Part shown: positions 22,561-31,337 of the stretch, piece by piece
How the letters are laid out: every line of letters begins with the position of its first letter
Position numbering within the stretch: position 1 is the first letter of the stretch
Assembly (NCBI RefSeq): GCF_001593005.1
Contig: NZ_LQZQ01000045.1
Span: forward strand, 310,001-374,000
Length of the DNA stretch: 64,000 nt
Reading direction: 5' to 3'
Source: Roseivirga ehrenbergii
GTDB lineage: Bacteria > Bacteroidota > Bacteroidia > Cytophagales > Cyclobacteriaceae
Notes under the pieces: model-generated
Databases searched by the model: none
Seen by the model: the letters and a program-made list of their open reading frames with translations, nothing else
Told to the model about the DNA's origin: nothing
Translations under genes and position numbers: made by a program

Positions 22561-23958
22561 ATGAAGTATTCAAGCTTGATATATTCGAAAATGATCCGTA
22601 ATATTTTTTTATTAACCAGTTTAGTTCTGGCCTCTTTTTCTTCCATGGCTCGGCAAACAGACTTTCAGGTAAAGGAGAAAACGCCTGTAAAGGTTGAAAG
22701 CATTTTCAATAAATTAGTTGATGGCAAACCTGAAGAAGTTGGGATCAATTCGGCTGCTTTGGAGGCAGGTATCCAATCCATCATTCAACAGGCTTTAGAT
22801 TCTGCTGCTTTTCCTGGCTGTCAGCTATTGATTGCCAAAGATGGTATTGTGTTCTACGAGAAGTCGTTTGGCTATCATACTTACGATCAGTCCATCGAAG
22901 TCAAAAACAGCGATATCTACGATTTAGCTTCCGTAACCAAAACTACCGCAGCTACTTTGGCCCTTATGAAGCTTCATGATGAAGGGAAATTCGGTTTGGA
23001 AGAAACCTTCGGACATTACTTTCCCAAAATAGCCACAGGCGAAAAGGCTGATTTACCGATACGGAATGTTCTGGCGCATCAGGCAGGATTAAAAGCATGG
23101 ATTCCCTATTGGTCTGAGGTGCAGCGCAAGAATGGCAAATACAAGTGGAATACAGTGAAATCGGATTCCTCAAGAAGATTTCCATATCGCATTTCTGAAA
23201 CAGGCCTTTTTCTACACAAGGATTTTAAAGAGAAGAAGATTTATAAAATGATTAAACGATCGAAAGTGAGCGATGATAAGAGCTATCTCTACTCTGGTTT
23301 GCCCTTTTATTTATTTCCCGAATTGGTAGAAAGGGAGTCTGGAGAAGCCTTTGACGAATTCTTGAATAACACTTTTTATAAACCTTTAGGGGCGGAAACC
23401 TTAGGTTTTAAGCCCAAGGAAAGGTTTTCCTTAGATCGAATTGTTCCTACCGAAGTAGATGACTTTTTCAGAATGGAAGCATTGCATGGAGATGTGCATG
23501 ACGAGGGAGCTGCCATGATGTTGGGGGTGTCGGGCAATGCTGGTCTATTCTCTAATGCCAGAGATTTAGCTAAAGTGTATCAAATGCTTTTAAATGGGGG
23601 AGTTTACGATGGAAAGGAATACTTGAGCGCTGCTACGATCAAGGAGTTTACCGATTGTCAGTTTTGCGAAACCGGAAACCGCAGAGGTTTAGGCTTCGAT
23701 AAGCCATTGATTGATTACAGCTTCTCGGCTTCTAGTGTGGCGCAACACGCCAGTCCAGCAAGTTTTGGACATACAGGCTATACAGGAACTTTCGTTTGGG
23801 CAGACCCTGCCACTGGGCTCTTATTCGTCTTTCTTTCCAATAGAGTCAATCCTACAAGAAATAACAGCAAAATCTATCAACTGAATGTGCGTCCGAATAT
23901 TCACAACTTGGTGTATAACCTGTTAGAGGAGGGGAGCTATGGTTTAGGGCAGCGGTGA
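22561..23958 (+). CDS. Class C beta-lactamase-like serine hydrolase, exported
   Basis: This belongs to the beta-lactamase/transpeptidase-like family (PF00144). The catalytic SxxK is S-V-T-K in LASVTKTTAATLAL; the YxN-equivalent is the YSGLPFYL segment, with Gly in place of Asn; the third motif is HTG in FGHTGYTGT. The signal peptide (MIRNIFLLTSLVLASFSSMA) fits best with ATG 22591; ATG 22561 and the overlapping TTG 22558 are alternatives. In Bacteroidota such proteins are often peptidases or esterases rather than beta-lactamases, some fused to glycosidases. It follows HMG-CoA lyase closely, but a shared function is not evident. Confidence 0.88.
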   Translation: MKYSSLIYSKMIRNIFLLTSLVLASFSSMARQTDFQVKEKTPVKVESIFNKLVDGKPEEVGINSAALEAGIQSIIQQALDSAAFPGCQLLIAKDGIVFYEKSFGYHTYDQSIEVKNSDIYDLASVTKTTAATLALMKLHDEGKFGLEETFGHYFPKIATGEKADLPIRNVLAHQAGLKAWIPYWSEVQRKNGKYKWNTVKSDSSRRFPYRISETGLFLHKDFKEKKIYKMIKRSKVSDDKSYLYSGLPFYLFPELVERESGEAFDEFLNNTFYKPLGAETLGFKPKERFSLDRIVPTEVDDFFRMEALHGDVHDEGAAMMLGVSGNAGLFSNARDLAKVYQMLLNGGVYDGKEYLSAATIKEFTDCQFCETGNRRGLGFDKPLIDYSFSASSVAQHASPASFGHTGYTGTFVWADPATGLLFVFLSNRVNPTRNNSKIYQLNVRPNIHNLVYNLLEEGSYGLGQR

Positions 23959-24036
23959 TTGAGTTTTATGTTAACCGCAAAGAACGCTAAAGCTCGCTAA
24001 GCATAAATTAGGATCGTCACTGCGAGGCGTAGGCCT

Positions 24037-24627
24037 TTAGTTCGAAAGCCAAGATTCAGGTGGCAACCAGCCTTTGTTTATTTTTTCAATTAATTTGATT
24101 AGAAGCACTTTCGTGTTCCTTTTAGTTGCATCAATGCAAACTACCTGATTAAGATCAAATTTATCATCGTGCGCAACTGCAGATGAGAACCAAAAGCCCT
24201 CTTCAAAGTCTCGATGTGCAGTCGTTATAAGTATTGAATTATTGCCAAATTCATTTTCATCAATACTCCGCCATAATACTTCTTCGTCAAAATAATCCTC
24301 AGTTAGATCAGCTAGTTCTCCTGAACTACATGTGTAAGAGACATTTTTGTCGATACATTTTTTGACAATTGGTGGGATTAATTCTTCATCCTCTTTATGA
24401 GCTATAGTAAATGCAATCCAGTCATTTTTAGGTAATGAGTTAGCCCATTCAGGGTGGCTTCTTACTTGTAGGTAATAAATTTTCCTTTTACCAACTCTGC
24501 CTAAAAACTCCATTTTATCAAAATTATCATTAACTGAAAATGTCTTGTTTGCAAATTGAGAGTTAAAGTCATCAAGCTCAAACCAACCTAAACTCTTTTC
24601 CCGGCAAAGGCTTAATGTAGCCAGCAA
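24037..24627 (-). CDS. Uncharacterised protein overlapping dprA
   Basis: The frame has up to 196 codons; ATG 24627 would overlap the end of dprA by 50 bp, whereas ATG 24513 would begin after the dprA stop (24578) and leave 158 residues. The body is soluble with conserved-looking acidic and aromatic motifs (VRSHPEWANSLPKNDWIAF, DFEEGFWFSSAVAHDD, NKGWLPPESWLSN), which recall a small DUF found as a stand-alone gene in many bacteria (DUF7684-like, unsure). It is AT-richer than dprA and its stop is adjacent to a truncated CATTGCGAG-type repeat near 24016, suggesting recent gain. Confidence 0.6.
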   Translation of the reverse strand: MLATLSLCREKSLGWFELDDFNSQFANKTFSVNDNFDKMEFLGRVGKRKIYYLQVRSHPEWANSLPKNDWIAFTIAHKEDEELIPPIVKKCIDKNVSYTCSSGELADLTEDYFDEEVLWRSIDENEFGNNSILITTAHRDFEEGFWFSSAVAHDDKFDLNQVVCIDATKRNTKVLLIKLIEKINKGWLPPESWLSN

Positions 24628-25684
24628 ACTCCATTTGTAATAGCAGAGAAGCCAATGTGCTCATGTTTAATTGACTTTGCCAACTGAGCTTATCAATGTG
24701 CATTTGTTGCCCGTTTTTTAGTAAAACCTCAACGATGGTCTTTTCATCACCTTGTAAATCCTTGTACTTTAATTCTGGGGTCTTGGCTTGCGTACTTTCC
24801 TGAACATCCCAATTAAGCGCTTCCACCACGTCTTGAAAAGAAGTGAAAATGGCAGCCTTCATGTTTCTGATCAATAAATTACAGCCTTCGGAATAAGTAT
24901 TGCCAATTTCTCCAGGTACGGCAAAAACAGGTATGTCATAGCTGTCGGCAATATTCGCTGAAATTAAAGCGCCTCCTTTTTTGGCAGCTTCCACTACAAT
25001 CAGCGCATCCGACATGCCTGCAATTACTCTATTTCTAGCAGGAAATAATCGAGGGTCGGCTTCGGTGCCAATAGGATATTCGCTTACTAAACCACCATTC
25101 TCTAGCATTTTTAGGGCTGTGTTTCTGTTTCCAGAAGGATAGATTTTATCTAACCCACAGGCCATAGCTCCAATGGTAGGCAATTGCTGCTTCAAAGCGG
25201 ACTCGTGTGCTTTTACATCAATGCCATAAGCCAAACCTGAAATGATGGTGGCTTCCTGCGGTTTTATTTGTGCTACAATGTCTTCAGTGATTTGTGAACC
25301 ATACTTTGTTGCCCTCCGTGTTCCAACAATTCCAATGGTTCGTGGTGGGTTAAGGTCTACTTTACCAATAGAATACAACAAAATGGGAGCGTCAGATATG
25401 TTCATTAACCTTTTCGGGTAGTGCGCTTCTTTGTAGTAATGAATCGATATTCCTTTTTTGATGGAATCTTCAATGATCTTTTCTGCTTTTACCAAAAGCT
25501 CCTTTTGGTTTGGAATCAGTGCAGAAAGCTTTGGGCCAACGCCCGGTATTTTTGAAAGTTTGCCCTTGGTAGCATTAAACACCTGCTGAGGGGTAGAAAA
25601 ATAGTTAATGAGTTGCCTTGATAGAGAAGGGCCAATTTTAGGAATAAGCGACAAGGCTACTTGGTGTAGCTTGTCTTGAGTCAT
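24578..25684 (-). CDS. dprA: DNA-processing protein DprA
   Basis: The 368-residue protein has an N-terminal helix-hairpin-helix region (LIPKIGPSLSRQLINYF, KIPGVGPKLS), the Rossmann-like DprA/Smf domain (IGIVGTRRATKYG, ISGLAYGIDVKAH, GAMACGLDKIYP, FPARNRVIAGMS, VPGEIGNTYSEGCN) and a C-terminal winged helix. DprA binds incoming single-stranded DNA and loads RecA during natural transformation. It overlaps the MerR-type gene upstream by 4 bp (25681-25684), which suggests coupled translation. The C-terminus is overlapped by the open frame of the neighbouring uncharacterised gene, so the end of the winged helix might have been altered by insertion. Confidence 0.96.
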   Translation of the reverse strand: MTQDKLHQVALSLIPKIGPSLSRQLINYFSTPQQVFNATKGKLSKIPGVGPKLSALIPNQKELLVKAEKIIEDSIKKGISIHYYKEAHYPKRLMNISDAPILLYSIGKVDLNPPRTIGIVGTRRATKYGSQITEDIVAQIKPQEATIISGLAYGIDVKAHESALKQQLPTIGAMACGLDKIYPSGNRNTALKMLENGGLVSEYPIGTEADPRLFPARNRVIAGMSDALIVVEAAKKGGALISANIADSYDIPVFAVPGEIGNTYSEGCNLLIRNMKAAIFTSFQDVVEALNWDVQESTQAKTPELKYKDLQGDEKTIVEVLLKNGQQMHIDKLSWQSQLNMSTLASLLLQMEFAGYIKPLPGKEFRLV

Positions 25685-26019
25685 GGCAGTTGGCTTTTCA
25701 TTTCTTCTAAGAAACCACGGATTTTCTTCAAAGAAGTAATCATTTCGGCATCGGTGCTTATCGTTTCTTTATGGTTTTTAATATGCTCTTGCGCACCTTG
25801 TAGGGTATAGCCCTTCTCCTTCACCAAATGGTAAACTAGCTTGATCTTTTTTAAATCTTCTTGAGTGAACTTTCGATTGCCTTTTTTGTTCTTTTTCGGA
25901 CTGATAAAGGTGAACTGACTTTCCCAAAATCTAATCAATGAAGTAGCCACGCCAAGCTCTTTGGCTACTTCACCAATTGTGAAGTATTTCTTTTCTATAG
26001 GTTTCTCTTTGTATGGCAT
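25681..26019 (-). CDS. MerR-family transcriptional regulator
   Basis: The 112-residue protein has a MerR winged helix (YFTIGEVAKELGVATSLIRF, WESQFTFISPKKNKKGNRKF, then TQEDLKKIKLVYHLVKEKGY) and a short C-terminal helix that is likely to mediate dimerisation. There is no ligand-binding extension. It precedes dprA with a 4-bp overlap. This MerR gene beside a competence-associated gene or the M23 peptidase is common in Bacteroidota; the regulatory target is unknown. Confidence 0.93.
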   Translation of the reverse strand: MPYKEKPIEKKYFTIGEVAKELGVATSLIRFWESQFTFISPKKNKKGNRKFTQEDLKKIKLVYHLVKEKGYTLQGAQEHIKNHKETISTDAEMITSLKKIRGFLEEMKSQLP

Positions 26020-26074
26020 ATCAATGGGTTATGAAAAGAAGTAAAAGAATTACTTTAAGCTAAACAAAAGGTCG

Positions 26075-26132
26075 CTATTTCAAATGTAAGGAATTTGAAT
26101 TGAATATTTAAACCCAATTAAATTTGAAATAG
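26075..26132. other. Inverted repeat between merR and the M23 gene
   Basis: CTATTTCAAAT (26075-26085) and ATTTGAAATAG (26122-26132) are perfectly inverted with a 36-bp spacer. It is just downstream of the M23 gene stop on the reverse strand and upstream of the merR start; it could be a transcription-attenuating hairpin or an operator pair. AT-rich and without a T tract, so the role is uncertain. Confidence 0.35.
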
Positions 26133-26142
26133 TGGCCTAAAT

Positions 26143-27135
26143 TTAACGGTAAGAATATGAGCCTAGCGACTGATTTTCTATAGAAGAAAGTCTCAAAATC
26201 TCTTCATACTCAGCGGCATTCAAATCTTTAAAGAAGTAGTTCACAGGGTCTTTAGCCACTCCGTTAATGTGTACTTCATAATGCAAATGAGGCGCAGTAG
26301 ACTTTCCTGAGTTTCCAACATAACCGATCACTTCACCACGTTTCACCTTTTGCCCCGGACGAACTGCAAAGCGACTCATGTGTCCGTAAAGTGTTTCGTA
26401 CCCAAAACCATGATCAATAATGATGTGCTTGCCATAGCCAATTGTGCTCGATATGGTTTTAGAAACCACACCATCGCCAGTGGCATAAATAGGAGTACCT
26501 TGTTCTGCAGAGAAGTCAGCTCCGTAATGCATTCTTTTTACTTTAAAAATAGGATCGGTTCGGTAGCCAAAGCCCGAAGAAAACCTTCTTAAATCTTTAT
26601 TTGAAACCGGCTGTATGGCAGGCATTGAAGAGTATAAACGTTCTTTATCCAAAGCAAGGGCCATAATCTCGTCATAAGACTTGGTTTGGATGTACATCTT
26701 CTTTTTAACGTTATCTATTTTCTCTAACGCGCTAACCACCAAGCTCTTATTTTCCATGTCGCTCTCAAGAAGCTCACGGTAACGCAATGCGCCACCAGTT
26801 CCTGCTTCTCTTACTGTTTCAGGAATAGGCTCAGCCTCAAAAACCACGCGGTAAACGTTATCATCTTTCTCTTGAAGTACATCTAGCATGGCATCCATTC
26901 CATCTACCTGATCTTTCATCAGGTCATAATAGAGTTTCAGTTCGCTATTTTCTTCTTTTAAAGCAGCTTCTTTTGGAGAATCGAAATATTGACCGAGTAC
27001 CACAATAATGCCCACAGAGAGCATTAGAGCTAAAGATAGGAAGCCGAGTGCGTTAATAACTACATCGCGCTTTTTGACCTTTATGCGCTCGTATTTACAT
27101 GTCTCGGTGTCGTAGTAATATTTTATTTTTGACAT
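26143..27135 (-). CDS. M23-family (LytM) peptidase, membrane-anchored
   Basis: The 330-residue protein has a short cytoplasmic basic N-terminus, one membrane helix near residues 27-47 (NALGFLSLALMLSVGIIVVL), a coiled-coil stretch and a C-terminal LytM domain. The zinc/catalytic residues are in HYGADFS, YGHMSRF and the HLHYEV motif, with SSGFGYRTDPIFK at the domain start. It is either an active peptidoglycan endopeptidase or an amidase activator in the periplasm. It is divergent from alaS. This gene beside alaS is a conserved arrangement in Bacteroidota. Confidence 0.92.
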   Translation of the reverse strand: MSKIKYYYDTETCKYERIKVKKRDVVINALGFLSLALMLSVGIIVVLGQYFDSPKEAALKEENSELKLYYDLMKDQVDGMDAMLDVLQEKDDNVYRVVFEAEPIPETVREAGTGGALRYRELLESDMENKSLVVSALEKIDNVKKKMYIQTKSYDEIMALALDKERLYSSMPAIQPVSNKDLRRFSSGFGYRTDPIFKVKRMHYGADFSAEQGTPIYATGDGVVSKTISSTIGYGKHIIIDHGFGYETLYGHMSRFAVRPGQKVKRGEVIGYVGNSGKSTAPHLHYEVHINGVAKDPVNYFFKDLNAAEYEEILRLSSIENQSLGSYSYR

Positions 27136-27159
27136 TAAGAATCCTTTTTGAAATTCTCC

Positions 27160-27167
27160 TAATTTTG
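27160..27167 (+). promoter_or_regulatory. Bacteroidota-type -7 box for alaS
   Basis: TAATTTTG followed by TGCCC fits TAnnTTTG about 80 bp before the alaS ATG (27249). No good -33 TTTG at 19-21 bp spacing is seen. Confidence 0.35.
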
Positions 27168-27248
27168 TGCCCTTACGATTGGAAACACAAAGTTTCCTTC
27201 AAAGGTACAAAATTAAGCTTTAGCTTAAACGCAAATAATTCATCTGAG

Positions 27249-29882
27249 ATGCAATCCAAAGAAATTAGATCGAAATTTATCGAATTTTTTAAGTCAAAAT
27301 CACACCAATTTGTGCCTTCAGCACCTTTGGTAATCAAAAATGATCCAACCTTGATGTTTACCAACGCGGGGATGAATCAGTTCAAGGACCTTTTCTTAGG
27401 CAACTCAAAGGCTGATTATAACCGTGCGGCCAATAGTCAGAAGTGTTTGCGTGTATCTGGAAAACACAACGATTTAGAGGAGGTAGGAATTGATACCTAT
27501 CACCACACCATGTTCGAAATGCTGGGGAACTGGTCGTTTGGAGATTATTTTAAGAAGGATGCCATTACTTGGGCTTGGGAATTATTGACCGAAGTTTACA
27601 GTCTGCCAAAAGACAGATTGTACGTTACTGTCTTTGAAGGTGATAAGTCTGAAGACCTTGATTTTGACCAAGAAGCATTCGATTTATGGAAGCAATACAT
27701 AGATGAAGCCCGCATTTTGGGTGGAAATAAGAAAGATAACTTCTGGGAAATGGGAGATACAGGGCCTTGTGGGCCTTGTTCCGAAATTCATATCGACCTT
27801 AGATCAGAAGAAGAAATTGCTAAAACACCTGGAAAAGACCTTGTAAACAATGACCATCCACAAGTGGTGGAAATTTGGAACTTGGTTTTTATGCAATACG
27901 ATAGAAAGGCTGATGGACATTTAGAAAGCCTTCCTGCACAGCATATCGACACTGGAATGGGCTTTGAGCGTCTTTCAATGGCTTTGCAGCAGAAGGAGTC
28001 TACCTATGATACTGACGTATTTACGCCACTGATCGATTATATCGCTAAGCAATCTGGAATTGCATATGGCACTTCTGAAAAAACAGACATTGCCATTAGG
28101 GTAATCGTAGACCATATTCGCGCAATTTCCTTTGCTATTGCCGATGGTCAGTTGCCTTCAAACAACAAGGCTGGATATGTGATCCGAAGGATCTTGAGAA
28201 GGGCTGTGCGTTACGGTTACACTTTCCTCAATTTTAAAGAGCCTTTCTTATACGGCTTGTTGCCAATTTTGGCAGAGCAGTTCACTGGTGTTTTCGATGA
28301 ACTTGTAAGTCAACAGGAATTTATTGCTAAGGTGATTAAAGAAGAAGAGGCTTCGTTTCTCAGAACGCTTGAAAACGGCCTTAAACGATTAGATCAAGTT
28401 CAGGCCAACATGAAGGCTGAAGGTGCTGATGTCATTGACGGCAGAATAGTTTTTGAACTGTACGATACTTTCGGGTTTCCTGTAGATTTAACAGGCTTGA
28501 TTGCAAGGGAAAACGGCTTGAGTATTGACGAGAAAGGCTTTACAGAAGCTATGGCGGTGCAAAAGCAACGTTCAAAAGCAGATGCAGCTCAAGTAAAGGG
28601 CGATTGGATTCAAGTGTCGGAAGAAGAAACCTCTGAGTTTGTAGGCTACGATGAAGTAGCCGTAAAAACCAACATCATCAAATACCGAGAAATCAAAGAA
28701 AAGAAAGGGACGGTATATCAGTTGGTGCTAGACCAAACGCCTTTTTATGGTGAAAGCGGTGGACAAGTAGGAGACAAGGGAGTGTTGAAGAATGAGACCG
28801 AAACCATTAAAGTGTTAGATACACAGAAAGAAAACGACCTGATTGTTCACTTTGTAGACCGTATTCCAACTCAACCTCAAGCTGAGTTTGAAGCTGTTAT
28901 CGATGCTTCAAGAAGAGAATTGATAAAGAACAATCACTCTGCCACTCACTTATTGCATTCTGCTTTGCGTCAAGTACTTGGCGATCACGTGCAGCAAAAA
29001 GGATCTTTGGTTTCAGATAAGATATTGCGCTTCGATTTCTCGCATTTTGCGAAAGTAGAACCTGAACAAATCGAAGAGATTGAAAGAATTGTAAACGACC
29101 ATATTCGTCAGAATATCAAGTTGAACGAGCAAAGGAACGTACCGATTGAAGAAGCTAAGAAATTGGGCGCAACGGCCCTTTTCGGAGAGAAATACGGTGA
29201 GTTTGTTCGTGTCATCACTTTCGACCCAAGTTATTCTGTTGAACTCTGCGGAGGAACTCACGTGGCCGCAACAGGCCAAATAGGCATGTTTAAAATTACT
29301 TCGGAAGGAGCCGTAGCGGCAGGTGTGCGTAGAATTGAAGCGGTATCTGGCCCTAAGGCTTTCGATTTGGTTCAGGAGCAAGATAAGTTGCTAAAGGAAA
29401 TCAAGGAGATGCTGAAAAGCCCGAAAGATGTGGCCAAGGCCATTTCTTCTCTCATGGAAGAAAGGCAAAAGCTGAACAAGGAATTGGAAACTTTACATGC
29501 CAAGCAATCTGGTCAACTGAAAGAGGAGTTGGTGAAGAAGATAATGGCCGAAAAGGGGCTGAATGTGATTATTGAAAAAATCACGGTTCCGAATGCAGAT
29601 GCCTTGAAAAAAATCTCTTTCGAGCTAAGAAACGAAGTAGATAACCTATTTGCTGTTTTGGCGGCTAATGTGGGTGGAAGTCCGCAAATTGCGATTGTAC
29701 TTTCCGACAATGTGGTAAATGAAAAAGGCTTGAATGCTGGTGTAATGATCAGAGATTTGGCCAAAGCCATCAAAGGTGGAGGGGGTGGTCAGCCTTTCTT
29801 TGCAACTGCTGGTGGAAAAGACTTGTCTGGTTTGGATCAGGTAATTACCGAAGCCAAAGCAAAACTTGCCGGTCTTGAGTAG
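27249..29882 (+). CDS. alaS: Alanyl-tRNA synthetase
   Basis: The ATG at 27249 (MQSKEIRSKFIEFFKSK) gives 877 residues, the usual length; an upstream extension of the frame to 27099 has no family resemblance. The catalytic domain has LMFTNAGMNQFKD, GNWSFGDYFK, GPCGPCSEIH and DTGMGFERL; the editing domain has the zinc motif (NNHSATHLLHSALR; CGGTHVAATG); the C-Ala domain ends in a Gly-rich GGGGGQPFFATAGGK. It charges tRNA-Ala and clears Ser/Gly mischarging. Its stop is overlapped by the start of the gatB frame. Confidence 0.98.
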   Translation: MQSKEIRSKFIEFFKSKSHQFVPSAPLVIKNDPTLMFTNAGMNQFKDLFLGNSKADYNRAANSQKCLRVSGKHNDLEEVGIDTYHHTMFEMLGNWSFGDYFKKDAITWAWELLTEVYSLPKDRLYVTVFEGDKSEDLDFDQEAFDLWKQYIDEARILGGNKKDNFWEMGDTGPCGPCSEIHIDLRSEEEIAKTPGKDLVNNDHPQVVEIWNLVFMQYDRKADGHLESLPAQHIDTGMGFERLSMALQQKESTYDTDVFTPLIDYIAKQSGIAYGTSEKTDIAIRVIVDHIRAISFAIADGQLPSNNKAGYVIRRILRRAVRYGYTFLNFKEPFLYGLLPILAEQFTGVFDELVSQQEFIAKVIKEEEASFLRTLENGLKRLDQVQANMKAEGADVIDGRIVFELYDTFGFPVDLTGLIARENGLSIDEKGFTEAMAVQKQRSKADAAQVKGDWIQVSEEETSEFVGYDEVAVKTNIIKYREIKEKKGTVYQLVLDQTPFYGESGGQVGDKGVLKNETETIKVLDTQKENDLIVHFVDRIPTQPQAEFEAVIDASRRELIKNNHSATHLLHSALRQVLGDHVQQKGSLVSDKILRFDFSHFAKVEPEQIEEIERIVNDHIRQNIKLNEQRNVPIEEAKKLGATALFGEKYGEFVRVITFDPSYSVELCGGTHVAATGQIGMFKITSEGAVAAGVRRIEAVSGPKAFDLVQEQDKLLKEIKEMLKSPKDVAKAISSLMEERQKLNKELETLHAKQSGQLKEELVKKIMAEKGLNVIIEKITVPNADALKKISFELRNEVDNLFAVLAANVGGSPQIAIVLSDNVVNEKGLNAGVMIRDLAKAIKGGGGGQPFFATAGGKDLSGLDQVITEAKAKLAGLE

Positions 29883-31335
29883 TATCCAAGAAAAACTATA
29901 TCAATCAGGTTATAAGTCGGTTATAGGGCTTGAGGTTCATGTTCAGTTGAATACTGAATCGAAGATTTTTTCTTCCGACCCAAATGACTTTGGTGCTGAA
30001 CCCAACACCCATGTAAGTGTGGTTTCTTTGGCGCATCCGGGTACTTTGCCTGTGTTGAATGAGGCCGTTTTAGAAAAGACGATTAAGATGGGATTGGCTT
30101 GTCAATCTCAAATTACCGAAGTAAATCACTTCGCCCGAAAACATTATTTCTACCCAGATTCCCCGAAGGGTTTTCAAACCACCCAAGACAAAACACCAAT
30201 TTGCGTAGGAGGGAAGATTGAGTTGTTTGGAGAACAATTAGAAAAGCCATTCGTGCAATTGCACCACATTCATTTGGAAGATGATGCGGGGAAATCTATT
30301 CATGATGAAGGTCCAGACACGCTAATCGACTTGAACAGGGCGGGCACTCCACTGATTGAAATCGTAACCGACCCAGATATGAGCCTTTCTGAGGAGGCTG
30401 CGGCTTGTCTTCAGGAAATCAGACGTTTAGTGCGTTATCTCAACATCAGTTCAGGAAATATGGAAGATGGCGAATTGCGCTGCGATGCCAACATTTCCAT
30501 TATGCCGATCGATGCCAAGGAGTTCGGAAACAAAGTGGAGGTCAAAAATATGAACTCCATCAGTAACGTAAAGCGAGCCATTGACCATGAGCTTGAAAGG
30601 CAATTGGAAATGGCTTTAACAGGTGAAACCATTGCAGTAGAAACCAGAACCTTCGACCCAGTAACAGGAACGACAGCTGGAATGCGTTTTAAGGAAACCA
30701 TGAACGATTATCGTTATTTTCCATGCCCAGATTTGGCTCCAGCGATTGTCACTCAGGAGATTCTGGATGAAATTACCTCAGACATGCCAGTGCTTCCTTC
30801 GGCACTTAGAAGAAAGTTTACAGAAGTTTATGGATTGGCTGCATACGATGTGCTTTTGCTTACAGAAGAAGCCGAAACCGCTTATTACTTTGACGCGTTA
30901 TGCAATGGAAATTCAGCGTATAAAGCGGCTGCCAACTGGATGAATGGCCCAATAAAAGGCTTATTGAACGAAAAAGGTATTGAACTTTCCCAAACCCATT
31001 TGACGGTTGAGCGACTTAGTGGCTTGATTAATTTGGTGGAAAGTAACCAAGTAAGTTTTTCAATAGCCTCACAGCGTATATTGCCGCGTCTTTTGGAAGA
31101 AGAAACCACAGCCTTGGAACTAGCGCAGTCGCTTGATTTGTTGATGGTGGCTGATAGTGATGAGCTGTTAGACTTGATCAAAGAAGTCTTACTATCTTTG
31201 CCCGACAAGGTGAAAGCCTACCAAAGTGGTAAAAAGGGTTTACTTGGGTTATTCATGGGCGAAGTAATGAAGAAAAGTGGGGGCAAAGCAGATCCTAAAA
31301 AGTTGAAACAATTGTTAGAAAAGGAACTTTCATAA
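29875..31335 (+). CDS. gatB: Aspartyl/glutamyl-tRNA(Asn/Gln) amidotransferase subunit B
   Basis: GatB, the tRNA-binding and kinase subunit of the GatCAB complex that makes Gln-tRNA(Gln) and Asn-tRNA(Asn). It has SVIGLEVHVQLNTESKIF, HPGTLPVLNE, LDLNRAGTPLIEIV-type signature (DLNRAGTPLIEIVTDPD), EVKNMNS and FKETMNDYRYFPCPDL, then a GatB/Yqey tail to KSGGKADPKKLKQLL. There is no ATG near the expected start; TTG 29875 or TTG 29866 are the options, both overlapping the end of alaS by 8-17 bp. No gatA or gatC is in the window. Confidence 0.96.
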   Translation: MSSIQEKLYQSGYKSVIGLEVHVQLNTESKIFSSDPNDFGAEPNTHVSVVSLAHPGTLPVLNEAVLEKTIKMGLACQSQITEVNHFARKHYFYPDSPKGFQTTQDKTPICVGGKIELFGEQLEKPFVQLHHIHLEDDAGKSIHDEGPDTLIDLNRAGTPLIEIVTDPDMSLSEEAAACLQEIRRLVRYLNISSGNMEDGELRCDANISIMPIDAKEFGNKVEVKNMNSISNVKRAIDHELERQLEMALTGETIAVETRTFDPVTGTTAGMRFKETMNDYRYFPCPDLAPAIVTQEILDEITSDMPVLPSALRRKFTEVYGLAAYDVLLLTEEAETAYYFDALCNGNSAYKAAANWMNGPIKGLLNEKGIELSQTHLTVERLSGLINLVESNQVSFSIASQRILPRLLEEETTALELAQSLDLLMVADSDELLDLIKEVLLSLPDKVKAYQSGKKGLLGLFMGEVMKKSGGKADPKKLKQLLEKELS

Positions 31336-31337
31336 GT

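Noticed and set aside
27099-27248. N-terminal extension of the alaS frame
   Set aside because: AlaS family proteins begin at MQSKEIRSKF; the extension would overlap the divergent M23 gene start.
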